The notes: generated by a model not told the origin, from the sequence alone. 24,852 nucleotides of DNA from Actinomycetes bacterium (GCA_023442485.1 JAEZZG010000045.1:1-24852), one strand, 5' to 3'; positions 7,859 through 18,925 are shown, counted from the first letter of the stretch. Numbers and translations: made by a program.

Positions 7859-10800
7859 TTAGCGTAGATCCCCGAAATCGAGATCATCGAGCGGCACTGA
7901 CATGCCAGTCCCGGTGCCGAAATCGTAATCGAAGGGGTCGTAGCTCATGGTGAACGCGGCGGCACGGGCCTCCGGGGTCGGTTCGACACGGATGTTACGG
8001 TAACGCTCCAGGCCGGTACCAGCCGGGATCAACTTACCCAAGATCACATTTTCCTTCAGACCAACCAGGGTATCACCCTTGCCGTGGATAGCGGCGTCGG
8101 TCAAGACCTTCGTGGTCTCCTGGAAGGAGGCCGCTGACAACCAGGAATCGGTAGCCAGGGAGGTCTTGGTGATACCCATCAACACCGGGCGGCCTTCGGC
8201 AGGGCGGGCACCCTGAGAGACAGCCTGGGCATTGGCCTGCTGGAACTGCTGACGATCCACCAACTCACCGGGCATCATCTCGGTGTCACCTGAATCGACC
8301 ACGATGACTCTCCGCAGCATCTGGCGGATGATGATCTCGATGTGCTTGTCGTGGATCGGAGCGCCCTGGGTTGAGTAGACCTTCTGGACTTCAGAAACCA
8401 GGTGCTCCTGGACCTTACGCACACCCTGAATCCGCAGCACGTCGTGAGGATCGATGGTACCGGCCGTCAACTGCTGCCCGACTCTGACATGGGAGCCCTC
8501 GGTGATGCTTTGACGGACACCGTCAGCGTCCTCAAACTCCAGACGGGTACGACGCGGGACGATGTATTCGATATCAGCTTCGCCGTCGTCGCGGACGATG
8601 ATCAGCTTGCGGTTACGTTCGCTGTCGTCGATCTTGATCTTGCCAGCAGCCTCAGCGATCAACGCCTTACCCTTCGGGGTGCGGGCCTCGAAGAGTTCGA
8701 CCACGCGAGGCAGACCCTGAGTGATGTCGTCACCAGCCACACCACCGGTGTGGAAGGTACGCATGGTGAGCTGAGTTCCAGGTTCACCGATCGACTGCGC
8801 TGCAACGATACCGACGGCTTCGCCCACTTCGACGAGTTTGCCGGCTGCCATTGAACGCCCGTAGCACGCAGCACATGTGCCAGCGGCGGAGTCACAGGTT
8901 AGCACCGAGCGGACCACGATCTTGGCCACCCCTGCCGCGATCAAGGTATCGATCATCTCGTCGGTGAGGTCAGACCCGGCAGTGAGAACCACGTTGCCGT
9001 CGCCGTCCTCTACGTCCCGAGCGAGCACACGACCGTAGACAGAAGCATCCAGGTTTGCGACCTTGACCAGCTTGCCAGCTCCATCGTCGGTAGCGATCAC
9101 CTTGGTCAAGCCACGCTCGGTGCCACAATCCTCTTCGCGGATGATGACGTCTTGAGAGACGTCAACCAGACGACGGGTCAAGTAACCGGCGTCTGCGGTA
9201 CGCAGCGAGGTGTCGGCCTGACCCTTACGGCCACCGTGGGTGGAGATGAAGTACTCCAAAACCGTCAGGCCTTCGCGGAAGTTGGACTTGATCGGGCGGG
9301 CAATAATCTCACCCTTCGGGTTAGCCACAAGGCCTCGCATAGCGGCCAACTGACGCATCTGGGTCATGTTACCGCGAGCCCCAGAGTCGACCATCATGTA
9401 GATCGGGTTGGTCTTGGTGAAGTTCTTCTCCATAGCCCCGGTCAGTTCACTGGTGGCATCGGTCCAGATCTGGATCAGTTCCTGGCGACGTTCATCGTCA
9501 GTGACTGCACCGCGCTCGTAGAGGCGGTCAATCTTGGAGGCCTTGGTCTCGTAAGAGGCCATGATCTCGGACTTGTTGGGAGGAGTCTGAATATCACCCA
9601 AGGAAACGGTGATACCCGACCAGGTACCCCAGAAGAAACCAAGATCCTTCAGTTTGTCGAGGGTCTCGGTCACGACTGGCATCCGGTAGCGATCTGCCAA
9701 CTGGTTGACGATCTTGCCGACGGCCTTCTTGCCGCAGTGGTAGTTGACGAAGGGGAAATCCTCTGGGAGGGCTTCGTTAAAGACGATCTTGCCCAAGGTG
9801 GTCTCTAGGACGAAGGAGCCGTCCTCGGCAACGATGTCCTCCATGCCGACCGGCGGGACGTGGTTGCGCAGGCGTACCTTGATTTTTGAACGCATCTCGA
9901 TCTCACCGAGATCGAAGGCCATCTCGGCCTCACCAGGCGAGGTGAATACGCGACCTTCACCCTTACATCCATCGAGGTCCTGAGTGAGGAAGTAGGCGCC
10001 GATAATCATCTCGTGCTGAGGTAGGGCCACTGGGCGACCGTCAGCAGGCTTGAGGATGTTATTCGACGACAGCATCAAGATTCTGGCCTCAGCCTGGGCC
10101 TCTGGGCTCAGCGGCAAATGCACAGCCATCTGGTCACCATCGAAGTCAGCGTTGAACGCCGAACACACCAACGGGTGAAGCTGGATCGCCTTACCTTCGA
10201 TCAACAGTGGCTCAAAGGCCTGAATCGACAGACGGTGCAGGGTTGGTGCGCGGTTGAGCAGAACTGGGTGTTCCTTGATCACCTCGTCTAAAACATCCCA
10301 CACCTGCGGGTGCTGACGCTCGACCATGCGCTTGGCAGACTTGATGTTCTGGGCGTAGTTGAGGTCATCGAGCTTCTTCATCAAGAAGGGCTTGAACAAC
10401 TCCAAAGCCATCGCCTTGGGCAGACCACACTGGTGCAGTTTGAGCTGCGGGCCAACCACAATGACCGAACGGCCAGAGTAGTCCACGCGCTTACCAAGCA
10501 GGTTCTGGCGGAACCGGCCCTGCTTACCCTTGAGCATGTCTGACAAGGACTTCAGCGGACGGTTACCCGGGCCGGTCACAGGACGGCCCCGACGACCGTT
10601 GTCGAACAGGGAGTCAACCGACTCCTGCAACATGCGCTTCTCGTTGTTGATGATGATCTCAGGGGCCCCGAGATCGAGGAGACGACGCAGCCGGTTGTTA
10701 CGGTTGATCACCCGACGGTAGAGGTCGTTGAGGTCTGAGGTTGCGAAGCGGCCACCATCAAGCTGGACCATGGGACGCAGGTCCGGCGGAATCACCGGAA

Positions 10801-11749
10801 CCGCGTCAAGGACCATACCCAGCGGTGAGATACCGGTATCCAGGAAGGCAGAGATAACCTTAAGCCGCTTCAGGGCACGCGTCTTGCGCTGGCCACGACC
10901 AACCTTGACGGTTTCGCGTAGCTGCTGGGCTTCGGCTTGAATGTCGAAGGTTTCCAGGCGCTTCTTGACCGCCTCAGCCCCCATGTAGCCTTCAAAGTAG
11001 CGTCCGAAACGCTTCTGCATCTCGCGGTAGAGGATCTCATCACCTTCGAGATCTTGAACCTTGAGGGTACGGAAACGCTCCCACACGGCGTCGAGACGAT
11101 CCAGACGAGACTCGCCCTCCCGACGGATATTCTTGAAGGCCTTGTCAGCGGCAGCTTCGAGCTTCTTCTTCGCCTCGCCAGGAGCGTTCTCAGCTTCCAG
11201 CCGGGCCATATCCTCTTCAAACTTGACCTGGCGGGCTTCCAGGTCGGAGTTCATCCGAGACTCGATGTGCTTGCGTTCGGTGAGAACCTTGGCTTCGAGA
11301 CTCTGCAGATCCTGGTGACGTGCATCCTCATCAACCGAGGTAATCATGTAGGCGGCGAAGTAGATGACCTTTTCGAGGTCCTTCGGCGCAATATCGAGTA
11401 GGTATCCCAGACGGCTCGGCACACCTTTGAAGTACCAAATGTGGGTTACCGGGGCTGCCAGTTCGATATGGCCCATGCGCTCACGACGTACATCGGAGCG
11501 GGTAACCTCGACGCCACAGCGTTCACAAATGATGCCCTTGAACCGGATCCGCTTGTACTTACCGCAGTAGCATTCCCAGTCGTGGGTGGGGCCGAAAATC
11601 TTTTCACAGAACAAGCCGTCGCGTTCTGGTTTCAAAGAGCGGTAGTTGATCGTCTCGGGCTTCTTGACCTCACCGTAGGACCATTGCCGAATCTGATCCG
11701 CGGTCGCCAGTCCGATACGCAGCTCGTCGTAGTTGTTCACGTCAAGCAC
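7859..11749 (-). CDS. rpoC: DNA-directed RNA polymerase, beta' subunit
   Basis: This is the 1296-residue largest subunit of RNA polymerase, normal for actinobacteria. The N-terminal zinc ribbon has Cys60, Cys62, Cys75 and Cys78. The catalytic magnesium loop NADFDGDQMAVH is intact near residue 535. The second zinc site is in the CDSAAGTCAACYGRS region, and the bridge-helix and trigger-loop region (MRGLVANPKGEII through SLRTADAGYLTRR) is clear. The start is GTG at 11749 (MLDVNNYDELRIG), with only a modest ribosome site (GGATG). It follows rpoB by 153 bases, a wider gap than in many bacteria, with a hairpin directly after the rpoB stop. A strong terminator follows. Confidence 0.99.
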   Translation of the reverse strand: MLDVNNYDELRIGLATADQIRQWSYGEVKKPETINYRSLKPERDGLFCEKIFGPTHDWECYCGKYKRIRFKGIICERCGVEVTRSDVRRERMGHIELAAPVTHIWYFKGVPSRLGYLLDIAPKDLEKVIYFAAYMITSVDEDARHQDLQSLEAKVLTERKHIESRMNSDLEARQVKFEEDMARLEAENAPGEAKKKLEAAADKAFKNIRREGESRLDRLDAVWERFRTLKVQDLEGDEILYREMQKRFGRYFEGYMGAEAVKKRLETFDIQAEAQQLRETVKVGRGQRKTRALKRLKVISAFLDTGISPLGMVLDAVPVIPPDLRPMVQLDGGRFATSDLNDLYRRVINRNNRLRRLLDLGAPEIIINNEKRMLQESVDSLFDNGRRGRPVTGPGNRPLKSLSDMLKGKQGRFRQNLLGKRVDYSGRSVIVVGPQLKLHQCGLPKAMALELFKPFLMKKLDDLNYAQNIKSAKRMVERQHPQVWDVLDEVIKEHPVLLNRAPTLHRLSIQAFEPLLIEGKAIQLHPLVCSAFNADFDGDQMAVHLPLSPEAQAEARILMLSSNNILKPADGRPVALPQHEMIIGAYFLTQDLDGCKGEGRVFTSPGEAEMAFDLGEIEMRSKIKVRLRNHVPPVGMEDIVAEDGSFVLETTLGKIVFNEALPEDFPFVNYHCGKKAVGKIVNQLADRYRMPVVTETLDKLKDLGFFWGTWSGITVSLGDIQTPPNKSEIMASYETKASKIDRLYERGAVTDDERRQELIQIWTDATSELTGAMEKNFTKTNPIYMMVDSGARGNMTQMRQLAAMRGLVANPKGEIIARPIKSNFREGLTVLEYFISTHGGRKGQADTSLRTADAGYLTRRLVDVSQDVIIREEDCGTERGLTKVIATDDGAGKLVKVANLDASVYGRVLARDVEDGDGNVVLTAGSDLTDEMIDTLIAAGVAKIVVRSVLTCDSAAGTCAACYGRSMAAGKLVEVGEAVGIVAAQSIGEPGTQLTMRTFHTGGVAGDDITQGLPRVVELFEARTPKGKALIAEAAGKIKIDDSERNRKLIIVRDDGEADIEYIVPRRTRLEFEDADGVRQSITEGSHVRVGQQLTAGTIDPHDVLRIQGVRKVQEHLVSEVQKVYSTQGAPIHDKHIEIIIRQMLRRVIVVDSGDTEMMPGELVDRQQFQQANAQAVSQGARPAEGRPVLMGITKTSLATDSWLSAASFQETTKVLTDAAIHGKGDTLVGLKENVILGKLIPAGTGLERYRNIRVEPTPEARAAAFTMSYDPFDYDFGTGTGMSVPLDDLDFGDLR

Positions 11750-11875
11750 TGGTTACATCCATTCTCTGATTCGATGAGCCGATTCAGAACTATTCTCGCT
11801 AGTCAATCGGGACTTATCTAAGTTTCTTTGCTCACTAAGTTTCATCACACCCAAGAGGGCGTTAGCACACTCGGA

Positions 11876-11896
11876 GCTGGAGGCTAGGCCTCCAGC
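11876..11896 (-). repeat. Hairpin in the rpoB-rpoC gap
   Basis: GCTGGAGG (11876-11883) and CCTCCAGC (11889-11896) form an 8-bp GC-rich stem with a 5-base loop, six bases past the rpoB stop. No U tract follows, so full termination is unlikely. It could be a processing or 3'-end protection site that adjusts rpoB to rpoC mRNA ratio. Confidence 0.6.
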
Positions 11897-11902
11897 CGCA
11901 AG

Positions 11903-15400
<3,498 letters not shown>

Positions 15401-15450
15401 GGTGCGGTCCTTCCAAGAACACAGTGCGAGTTAACGCCTGTTCTTTAGGT

Positions 15451-15470
15451 CTAGTTAGTAACTAGTTACT
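15451..15470. repeat. Overlapping palindromes in the rpoB leader
   Basis: CTAGTTAGTAACTAG (15451-15465) and AGTAACTAGTTACT (15457-15470) are both perfect palindromes and share nine bases, so the block is three alternating copies of the AGTTA/TAACT unit. It lies 50 bases before the rpoB start. Confidence 0.6.
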
Positions 15471-15650
15471 GCCAGCGTGAGAGCCACCGGATCGCCGTTG
15501 TCGAAGGACGTGCGCTGTGCTGCGAGGATTGATCCGTGGTGGATACCTCGATGAGACGGAAAGATCCGCGTCTGCAGGACTACTATTTTCGTCTCACGTT
15601 ACCGCTTTTGGCGCACAAATCCCCGTGGCAACGGGCACGGGACTTCTTAT

Positions 15651-15707
15651 GCTATAGGGCAAGGACCCACTGTATCCATAAAATTGAATCTACGCAAACC
15701 CTATAGC
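15651..15707. repeat. 9-bp inverted repeat flanking rpoB P2
   Basis: GCTATAGGG (15651-15659) and CCCTATAGC (15699-15707) are perfect complements 39 bases apart. One copy touches the -35 side of P2 and the other begins just after the predicted start site. This geometry suits a pair of regulator sites or a looped repressor, but could be chance. Confidence 0.55.
15669..15697 (-). promoter_or_regulatory. Candidate rpoB promoter P2
   Basis: On the minus strand TTGCGT (15697-15692), exactly 17 bases, TACAGT (15674-15669), with an AT-rich spacer. Start predicted near 15662, giving about 260 bases of leader. It is bracketed by the inverted repeat GCTATAGGG / CCCTATAGC. Confidence 0.55.
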
Positions 15708-15757
15708 GTATGATCAGCGGCGCTGAGCGGTGTAGCAGTTGCGTCTTGCGAACATAG

Positions 15758-15785
15758 AGCATAGGCACTCATTGGCGAAGGTCAA
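15758..15785 (-). promoter_or_regulatory. Candidate rpoB promoter P1
   Basis: On the minus strand TTGACC (15785-15780), 16 bases, TATGCT (15763-15758): five and four matches to the sigma-70 consensus. Start predicted near 15751, leaving about 350 bases of leader. Confidence 0.55.
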
Positions 15786-16017
15786 GTATTTCACCTGGAT
15801 TGAGTCCGTTTTGTGTCCTGGCACTAGCCTGGATGCTGCCGTCGCTGACGCTGCCGCCGGGGCAGGTCTGGCCCCCTCGGGTTGATGCTGAGCGCTCAGC
15901 CGTGTTCAGGTGAGCCGATCGTGGCTTTGGTTTTGACGGCGCCAGGCGTCTTTCGATCAGCCCTTGAGCCGAGACTTTGCGGTTCAACCCCGATTTCAAC
16001 TGTCTGCAGCAGCCGAC

Positions 16018-16052
16018 TAAAACGCGGGTACCCGCCCAGAGCGGACGGGTAC
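16018..16052 (-). terminator. Terminator after rplL
   Basis: Arms 16028-16037 and 16043-16052 form a 10-bp stem (one G-U pair), loop of five, then CCGCGUUUUAG on the minus strand. The U tract is short and five bases away from the stem, so termination may be partial, allowing some read-through to rpoB. Confidence 0.72.
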
Positions 16053-16077
16053 TCGATCTTTTGAGATTCTTGCGCAG

Positions 16078-16470
16078 TTACTTGAGGGTAACGGTAGCGC
16101 CAGCACCTTCGAGAGCTTCCTTGGCCTTCTCGGCGTCTTCCTTCTTGGCACCTTCGAGGATCGGCTTGGGAGCGGACTCGACGAGATCCTTGGCTTCCTT
16201 CAGGCCGAGGGAGGTCAGAGCGCGGACCTCCTTGATGACCTGGATCTTCTTGTCACCAGCGGACTCGAGGATGACGTCGAAGGAATCCTTCTCTTCGGCA
16301 GCGTCGCCAGCAGCGTCGCCACCAGCCGGAGCGGCAGCAGCGGCAACGGCAACCGGAGCGGCGGCCTTGACGTCGAAGGTGTCTTCAAACAGCTTGACGA
16401 AGTCGGACAGTTCGATGAGGGTCATTTCCTTGAACGCATCAAGGAGCTCTTCATTGGTGAGCTTAGCCAT
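16078..16470 (-). CDS. rplL: 50S ribosomal protein bL12 (L7/L12)
   Basis: bL12 dimers form the flexible stalk that recruits translation GTPases such as EF-G and EF-Tu, both encoded in this window. The 130-residue protein has the three usual parts: N-terminal dimerisation helices (1-34), an Ala/Pro/Gly-rich hinge (about 35-58) and the globular C-terminal domain with KIQVIKEVRALTSLGLKEAK and VESAPKPI. ATG at 16470 follows AAAGGA by seven bases. It lies 84 bases after rplJ, and the pair is transcribed as one unit in nearly all bacteria. Confidence 0.99.
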   Translation of the reverse strand: MAKLTNEELLDAFKEMTLIELSDFVKLFEDTFDVKAAAPVAVAAAAAPAGGDAAGDAAEEKDSFDVILESAGDKKIQVIKEVRALTSLGLKEAKDLVESAPKPILEGAKKEDAEKAKEALEGAGATVTLK

Positions 16471-16554
16471 GTGGCATTCCTTTCAATCTTTTGCGATGCA
16501 GCGTGTGCCGGTTGATTCGGCAGCATCGGCTGCTTGAAAAAGCTGAATAGCGGA

Positions 16555-17163
16555 CTACTCAGCGGGGGTTTCAGCAGCCGGTTCGGCGCTGTCTTCCTGA
16601 GGGTCAGACTTGGCAGGAGCCTCGCCAGCTCCACCAATCAAATCGGGATTCGCCGCAGCTGCGTCCTGCAGCGCACCGAAGGTGCGGGCTGCCTGAGACA
16701 GCGGAGCAGCAAATAGAGCAGCAGCGTTGGACATGGAAGCCTTGAGGGCGCCGGCAACCTTGGCCAGCAGCACCTCGCGGGATTCCAGATCCGCGAGCTT
16801 CTGAACAGCTTGGGCATCGAGGATGTTGCCATCCAAGACGCCACCCTTGACCACCAGGTTCGGATTAGTCTTTGCGAAATCACGGAGGCCCTTGGCAGCG
16901 GTGGCAATGTCGCCACTGATAAAGGCAATAGCGGTGGGGCCGACGAGATGGTCATTTAGACCTTCCAGTCCGACTTCCTTAGCCGCAATCTTCGTGAGAG
17001 TGTTTTTCGCAACAGCGTAGGTGGTGTCCTCACCGAGCGACCTGCGTAGATTCTTCAGGTCGGCAACAGTGAGTCCACGATACTCGGTAAGCACAGCAGC
17101 GTCAGCATTGGAGAACTTCTCCTTCAATGCCTCAACAGCGGCTACCTTGTCGGGCCTCGCCAT
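16555..17163 (-). CDS. rplJ: 50S ribosomal protein uL10
   Basis: uL10 anchors the bL12 stalk to 23S rRNA. The N-terminal rRNA-binding domain is recognisable (MARPDKVAAVEALKEKFSNA, then VLTEYRGLTVADLKNLR and VAKNTLTKIAA). At 202 residues it is longer than the E. coli protein (about 165), through an acidic Ala/Pro/Glu-rich tail after about residue 172, as in other actinobacteria. ATG at 17163 follows GGAAGGAG. The gene is preceded by about 290 bases of structured leader that looks like an autoregulatory L10 leader, and followed by rplL. Confidence 0.99.
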   Translation of the reverse strand: MARPDKVAAVEALKEKFSNADAAVLTEYRGLTVADLKNLRRSLGEDTTYAVAKNTLTKIAAKEVGLEGLNDHLVGPTAIAFISGDIATAAKGLRDFAKTNPNLVVKGGVLDGNILDAQAVQKLADLESREVLLAKVAGALKASMSNAAALFAAPLSQAARTFGALQDAAAANPDLIGGAGEAPAKSDPQEDSAEPAAETPAE

Positions 17164-17236
17164 TGGGTCTCCTTCCCACTTCCTGGTTAGTTCTCAACAC
17201 GTCCCTAAGGACGCACAAGCAAAAGAAATCGCACAT

Positions 17237-17275
17237 CGTCGACAGCCTTGCAAGCAATACCTGGGGCTGTAGACG
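17237..17275 (-). promoter_or_regulatory. Leader hairpin between the attenuator and rplJ
   Basis: CGTC-G-ACAGCC (17237-17247) pairs with GGCTGT-A-GACG (17265-17275): ten pairs with one mismatch and a 17-base loop. A smaller CGTCC/GGACG hairpin lies at 17200-17213, just before the rplJ ribosome site. Both may be parts of the autoregulatory switch. Elsewhere in the 552-base gap 17164-17715 I see only the promoter, the leader and the rplA terminator. Confidence 0.45.
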
Positions 17276-17340
17276 AATGAAAGCACTCACCAAATCGGGT
17301 GATTAAACGACAACACCCGCCTGATCATCACAGCGCGGGC

Positions 17341-17401
17341 AAAAGCCGTCCATAGGACGGGCACACTCAAGCACCTTAGCGAAGCTGGGCGCGTTTTGAG
17401 T
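17341..17401 (-). ncRNA. L10-leader-like element with attenuator, upstream of rplJ
   Basis: In the minus-strand RNA a composite hairpin runs from 17401 to 17365. ACUCAA pairs with UUGAGU, a three-base AAC bulge follows on the 5' side, then GCGCC pairs with GGUGC and AGC pairs with GCU around a UUC loop. Four bases later comes CCGUCC-UAU-GGACGG (17360-17346), then C and UUUU (17344-17341), a short terminator-like hairpin. Known L10 leaders have a bulged stem bound by the L10-L12 complex that sets downstream termination. The position, order and bulge fit; I have not compared it with the Rfam model. Confidence 0.5.
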
Positions 17402-17463
17402 TTGTCTTACCTGCGCGGGCGTGAAAATCACATTATGAGTACCTGCGGTCTTCGGCGAAGAAG

Positions 17464-17492
17464 ACCATACCTGCTCGCCGAGCCTGACGCAA
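17464..17492 (-). promoter_or_regulatory. Candidate rplJ promoter
   Basis: On the minus strand TTGCGT (17492-17487), 17 bases, TATGGT (17469-17464). Start predicted near 17457. An inverted repeat GGTCTTC-N6-GAAGACC (17447-17466) overlaps the -10 box and start site. Confidence 0.6.
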
Positions 17493-17627
17493 ATCACAGC
17501 CCAACCGCCTTGATCGAACCTGGCCCAGGCACGTCCTGGAGGCGTCGGGGTACGTTAGCAGGCCAGACGCTTCGGTGGCTATCTCGACCTAGAAGTTGAT
17601 CACCGTCATCTGCGTCATCTCGATGGA

Positions 17628-17664
17628 TTAAATCAAAGTGGGGCACCCCATCCGGGTGCCCCAC
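17628..17664 (-). terminator. Intrinsic terminator after rplA
   Basis: GTGGGGCACCC (17638-17648) and GGGTGCCCCAC (17654-17664) form a perfect 11-bp stem with a 5-base loop, followed on the minus strand by UUUGAUUUAA. It ends the secE-nusG-rplK-rplA unit, 51 bases after the rplA stop. Confidence 0.9.
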
Positions 17665-17715
17665 AAACTTTTGCGCCGAGTCGGCAGGATGATCCTCGAC
17701 TCGGCCGGTCAGATA

Positions 17716-18423
17716 TTAGGCGTTGTCGTGAGCCGGTTTCACCTGGCTAGGATCGACCGAAATGCCAGGACCCATCGTGGTCGAGACGGTGACCTTGCGC
17801 AGGTAGCGACCCTTGGCCGTGGACGGCTTCAAACGCAGGATTTCATCGAGAGCTGCGAAGAAGTTGTCCGCCAACTGCTCCTTGCTGAACGAGGCCTTGC
17901 CGATCAGGAAGTTGAGGTTGGAGTGACGGTCAACCCGGAACTCAATCCGGCCACCCTTGATGTCGGAGACGGCCTTGGCCACGTCCATGGTGACGGTGCC
18001 GGTCTTGGGGTTAGGCATCAAGCCACGGGGGCCGAGGACACGACCCAAGCGGCCAACCTTGCCCATCATGTCGGGAGTGGCAACCACGGCGTCGAAGTCG
18101 AGGTAGCCACCGGCCACCTTTTCGACGAGTTCATCGGCGCCGACCTCGTCGGCACCGGCGTCAATCGCTTCCTGCGCCTTCGGACCGGTAGCAAAGACGA
18201 GGACCCGAGCCGTCTTACCGGTGCCGTGAGGCAGGTTCACCGTACCGCGGACCATCTGATCAGCCTTGCGGGGGTCAACCCCGAGACGGATAGACACGTC
18301 GACAGATTCGTCGAACTTTGCCTTAGCGGTCTGCTTGACGATTTCCAGAGCTTCTTCTGGGATGTAGAGGCGCTCTGCTTCGATGAGTTCAGCAGAGGCG
18401 CGGTAATTCTTGGAGCGCTTCAT
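17716..18423 (-). CDS. rplA: 50S ribosomal protein uL1
   Basis: uL1 forms the mobile L1 stalk that guides deacylated tRNA out of the E site; in many bacteria it also represses its own mRNA. At 235 residues it has normal length. Seen: MKRSKNYRAS start, SVDVSIRLGVDPRKADQMVR, GTVNLPHGTGK, and the signature GRVLGPRGLMPNPKTGTV plus GRIEFRVDRH. ATG at 18423 follows AAAGGA. It lies 70 bases after rplK, and a palindromic hairpin is in that gap. Confidence 0.99.
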   Translation of the reverse strand: MKRSKNYRASAELIEAERLYIPEEALEIVKQTAKAKFDESVDVSIRLGVDPRKADQMVRGTVNLPHGTGKTARVLVFATGPKAQEAIDAGADEVGADELVEKVAGGYLDFDAVVATPDMMGKVGRLGRVLGPRGLMPNPKTGTVTMDVAKAVSDIKGGRIEFRVDRHSNLNFLIGKASFSKEQLADNFFAALDEILRLKPSTAKGRYLRKVTVSTTMGPGISVDPSQVKPAHDNA

Positions 18424-18457
18424 CTCTGGTTCCTTTTCGTAGTGTGTGGGGCCAGTT

Positions 18458-18484
18458 GTGGGACGGGCTGCGCAGCCCTACCAC
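18458..18484 (-). promoter_or_regulatory. Palindromic hairpin between rplK and rplA
   Basis: GGGCTGCGCAGCCC (18465-18478) is a perfect 14-bp palindrome and can fold as a 5-bp stem with a GCGC loop. Outer GTGG and CCAC extend the fold across a small internal loop. It starts about ten bases after the rplK stop. An L1 binding site or an RNase processing site are both reasonable guesses. Confidence 0.45.
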
Positions 18485-18493
18485 GTTAGGGTG

Positions 18494-18925
18494 TTAGTCG
18501 GTAACGGTGACACCCATGGAACGAGCCGAGCCCTCGACGATCTTCATCGCAGCTTCGACATCGTTTGCGTTCAGGTCAGGCATCTTGGTCTGTGCGATCT
18601 CGCGGACCTGATCCTTAGTGATGGTGCCAACTTTGTCCTTATTCGGGGCAGACGAGCCCTTCTGCAGGCCAGCAGCCTTCTTGATGAGGTCCGAAGCCGG
18701 CGGAGTCTTAGTGATGAACGAGAAAGTACGATCCTCGTAGATCGTGATCTCAACCGGAATGATGAAACCGCGCTGGGATTCAGTCTGGGCGTTGTACGCC
18801 TTGACGAACTCCATCATGTTGACGCCGTGCGGGCCAAGCGCGGTACCTACTGGCGGGGCCGGGGATGCGGCACCTGCCTGAAGTGCAATCTTGACGATTG
18901 CCGCAACCTTTTTCTTTGGAGGCAT
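18494..18925 (-). CDS. rplK: 50S ribosomal protein uL11
   Basis: uL11 makes the base of the GTPase-associated centre and is the site of thiopeptide action. The protein is 143 residues, standard length. The proline-rich N-terminal segment SPAPPVGTALGPHGVN (about residues 21-36) that contacts thiostrepton is intact, and the C-terminal rRNA-binding domain has GSSAPNKDKVG and a final GSARSMGVTV. ATG at 18925 follows AAAGGA by nine bases. It lies 80 bases after nusG, with a small CGAAC/GTTCG hairpin (18944-18957) in the gap. Confidence 0.99.
   Translation of the reverse strand: MPPKKKVAAIVKIALQAGAASPAPPVGTALGPHGVNMMEFVKAYNAQTESQRGFIIPVEITIYEDRTFSFITKTPPASDLIKKAAGLQKGSSAPNKDKVGTITKDQVREIAQTKMPDLNANDVEAAMKIVEGSARSMGVTVTD

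Larger units (their letters stand above)
15401..16017 (-). promoter_or_regulatory. rpoB upstream region: long, structured, without a gene
   Basis: This stretch between the rplL terminator and rpoB has no convincing gene; its longest minus-strand frame, 76 codons at 15769-15999, has no recognisable domain. It contains two promoter candidates listed separately, an inverted repeat around the second, and several hairpins in the predicted leader: TGAGACG/CGTCTCA (15552-15558, 15590-15596), CCCGTG/CACGGG (15622-15641) and AAGAACA/TGTTCTT (15415-15421, 15439-15445), the last ending next to the rpoB ribosome site. A 14-bp perfect palindrome GCTGAGCGCTCAGC is at 15887-15900. Confidence 0.6.

Noticed and set aside
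15769..15999. 76-codon minus-strand frame in the rpoB upstream region
   Set aside because: It has no ribosome site or recognisable domain, and overlaps the promoter P1 -35 box and a palindrome.
17303..17497. 64-codon minus-strand frame before rplJ, with CPRC-like cysteines at its end
   Set aside because: It lies across the rplJ promoter and the leader hairpins; the cysteine pattern is isolated and no family is recognised.
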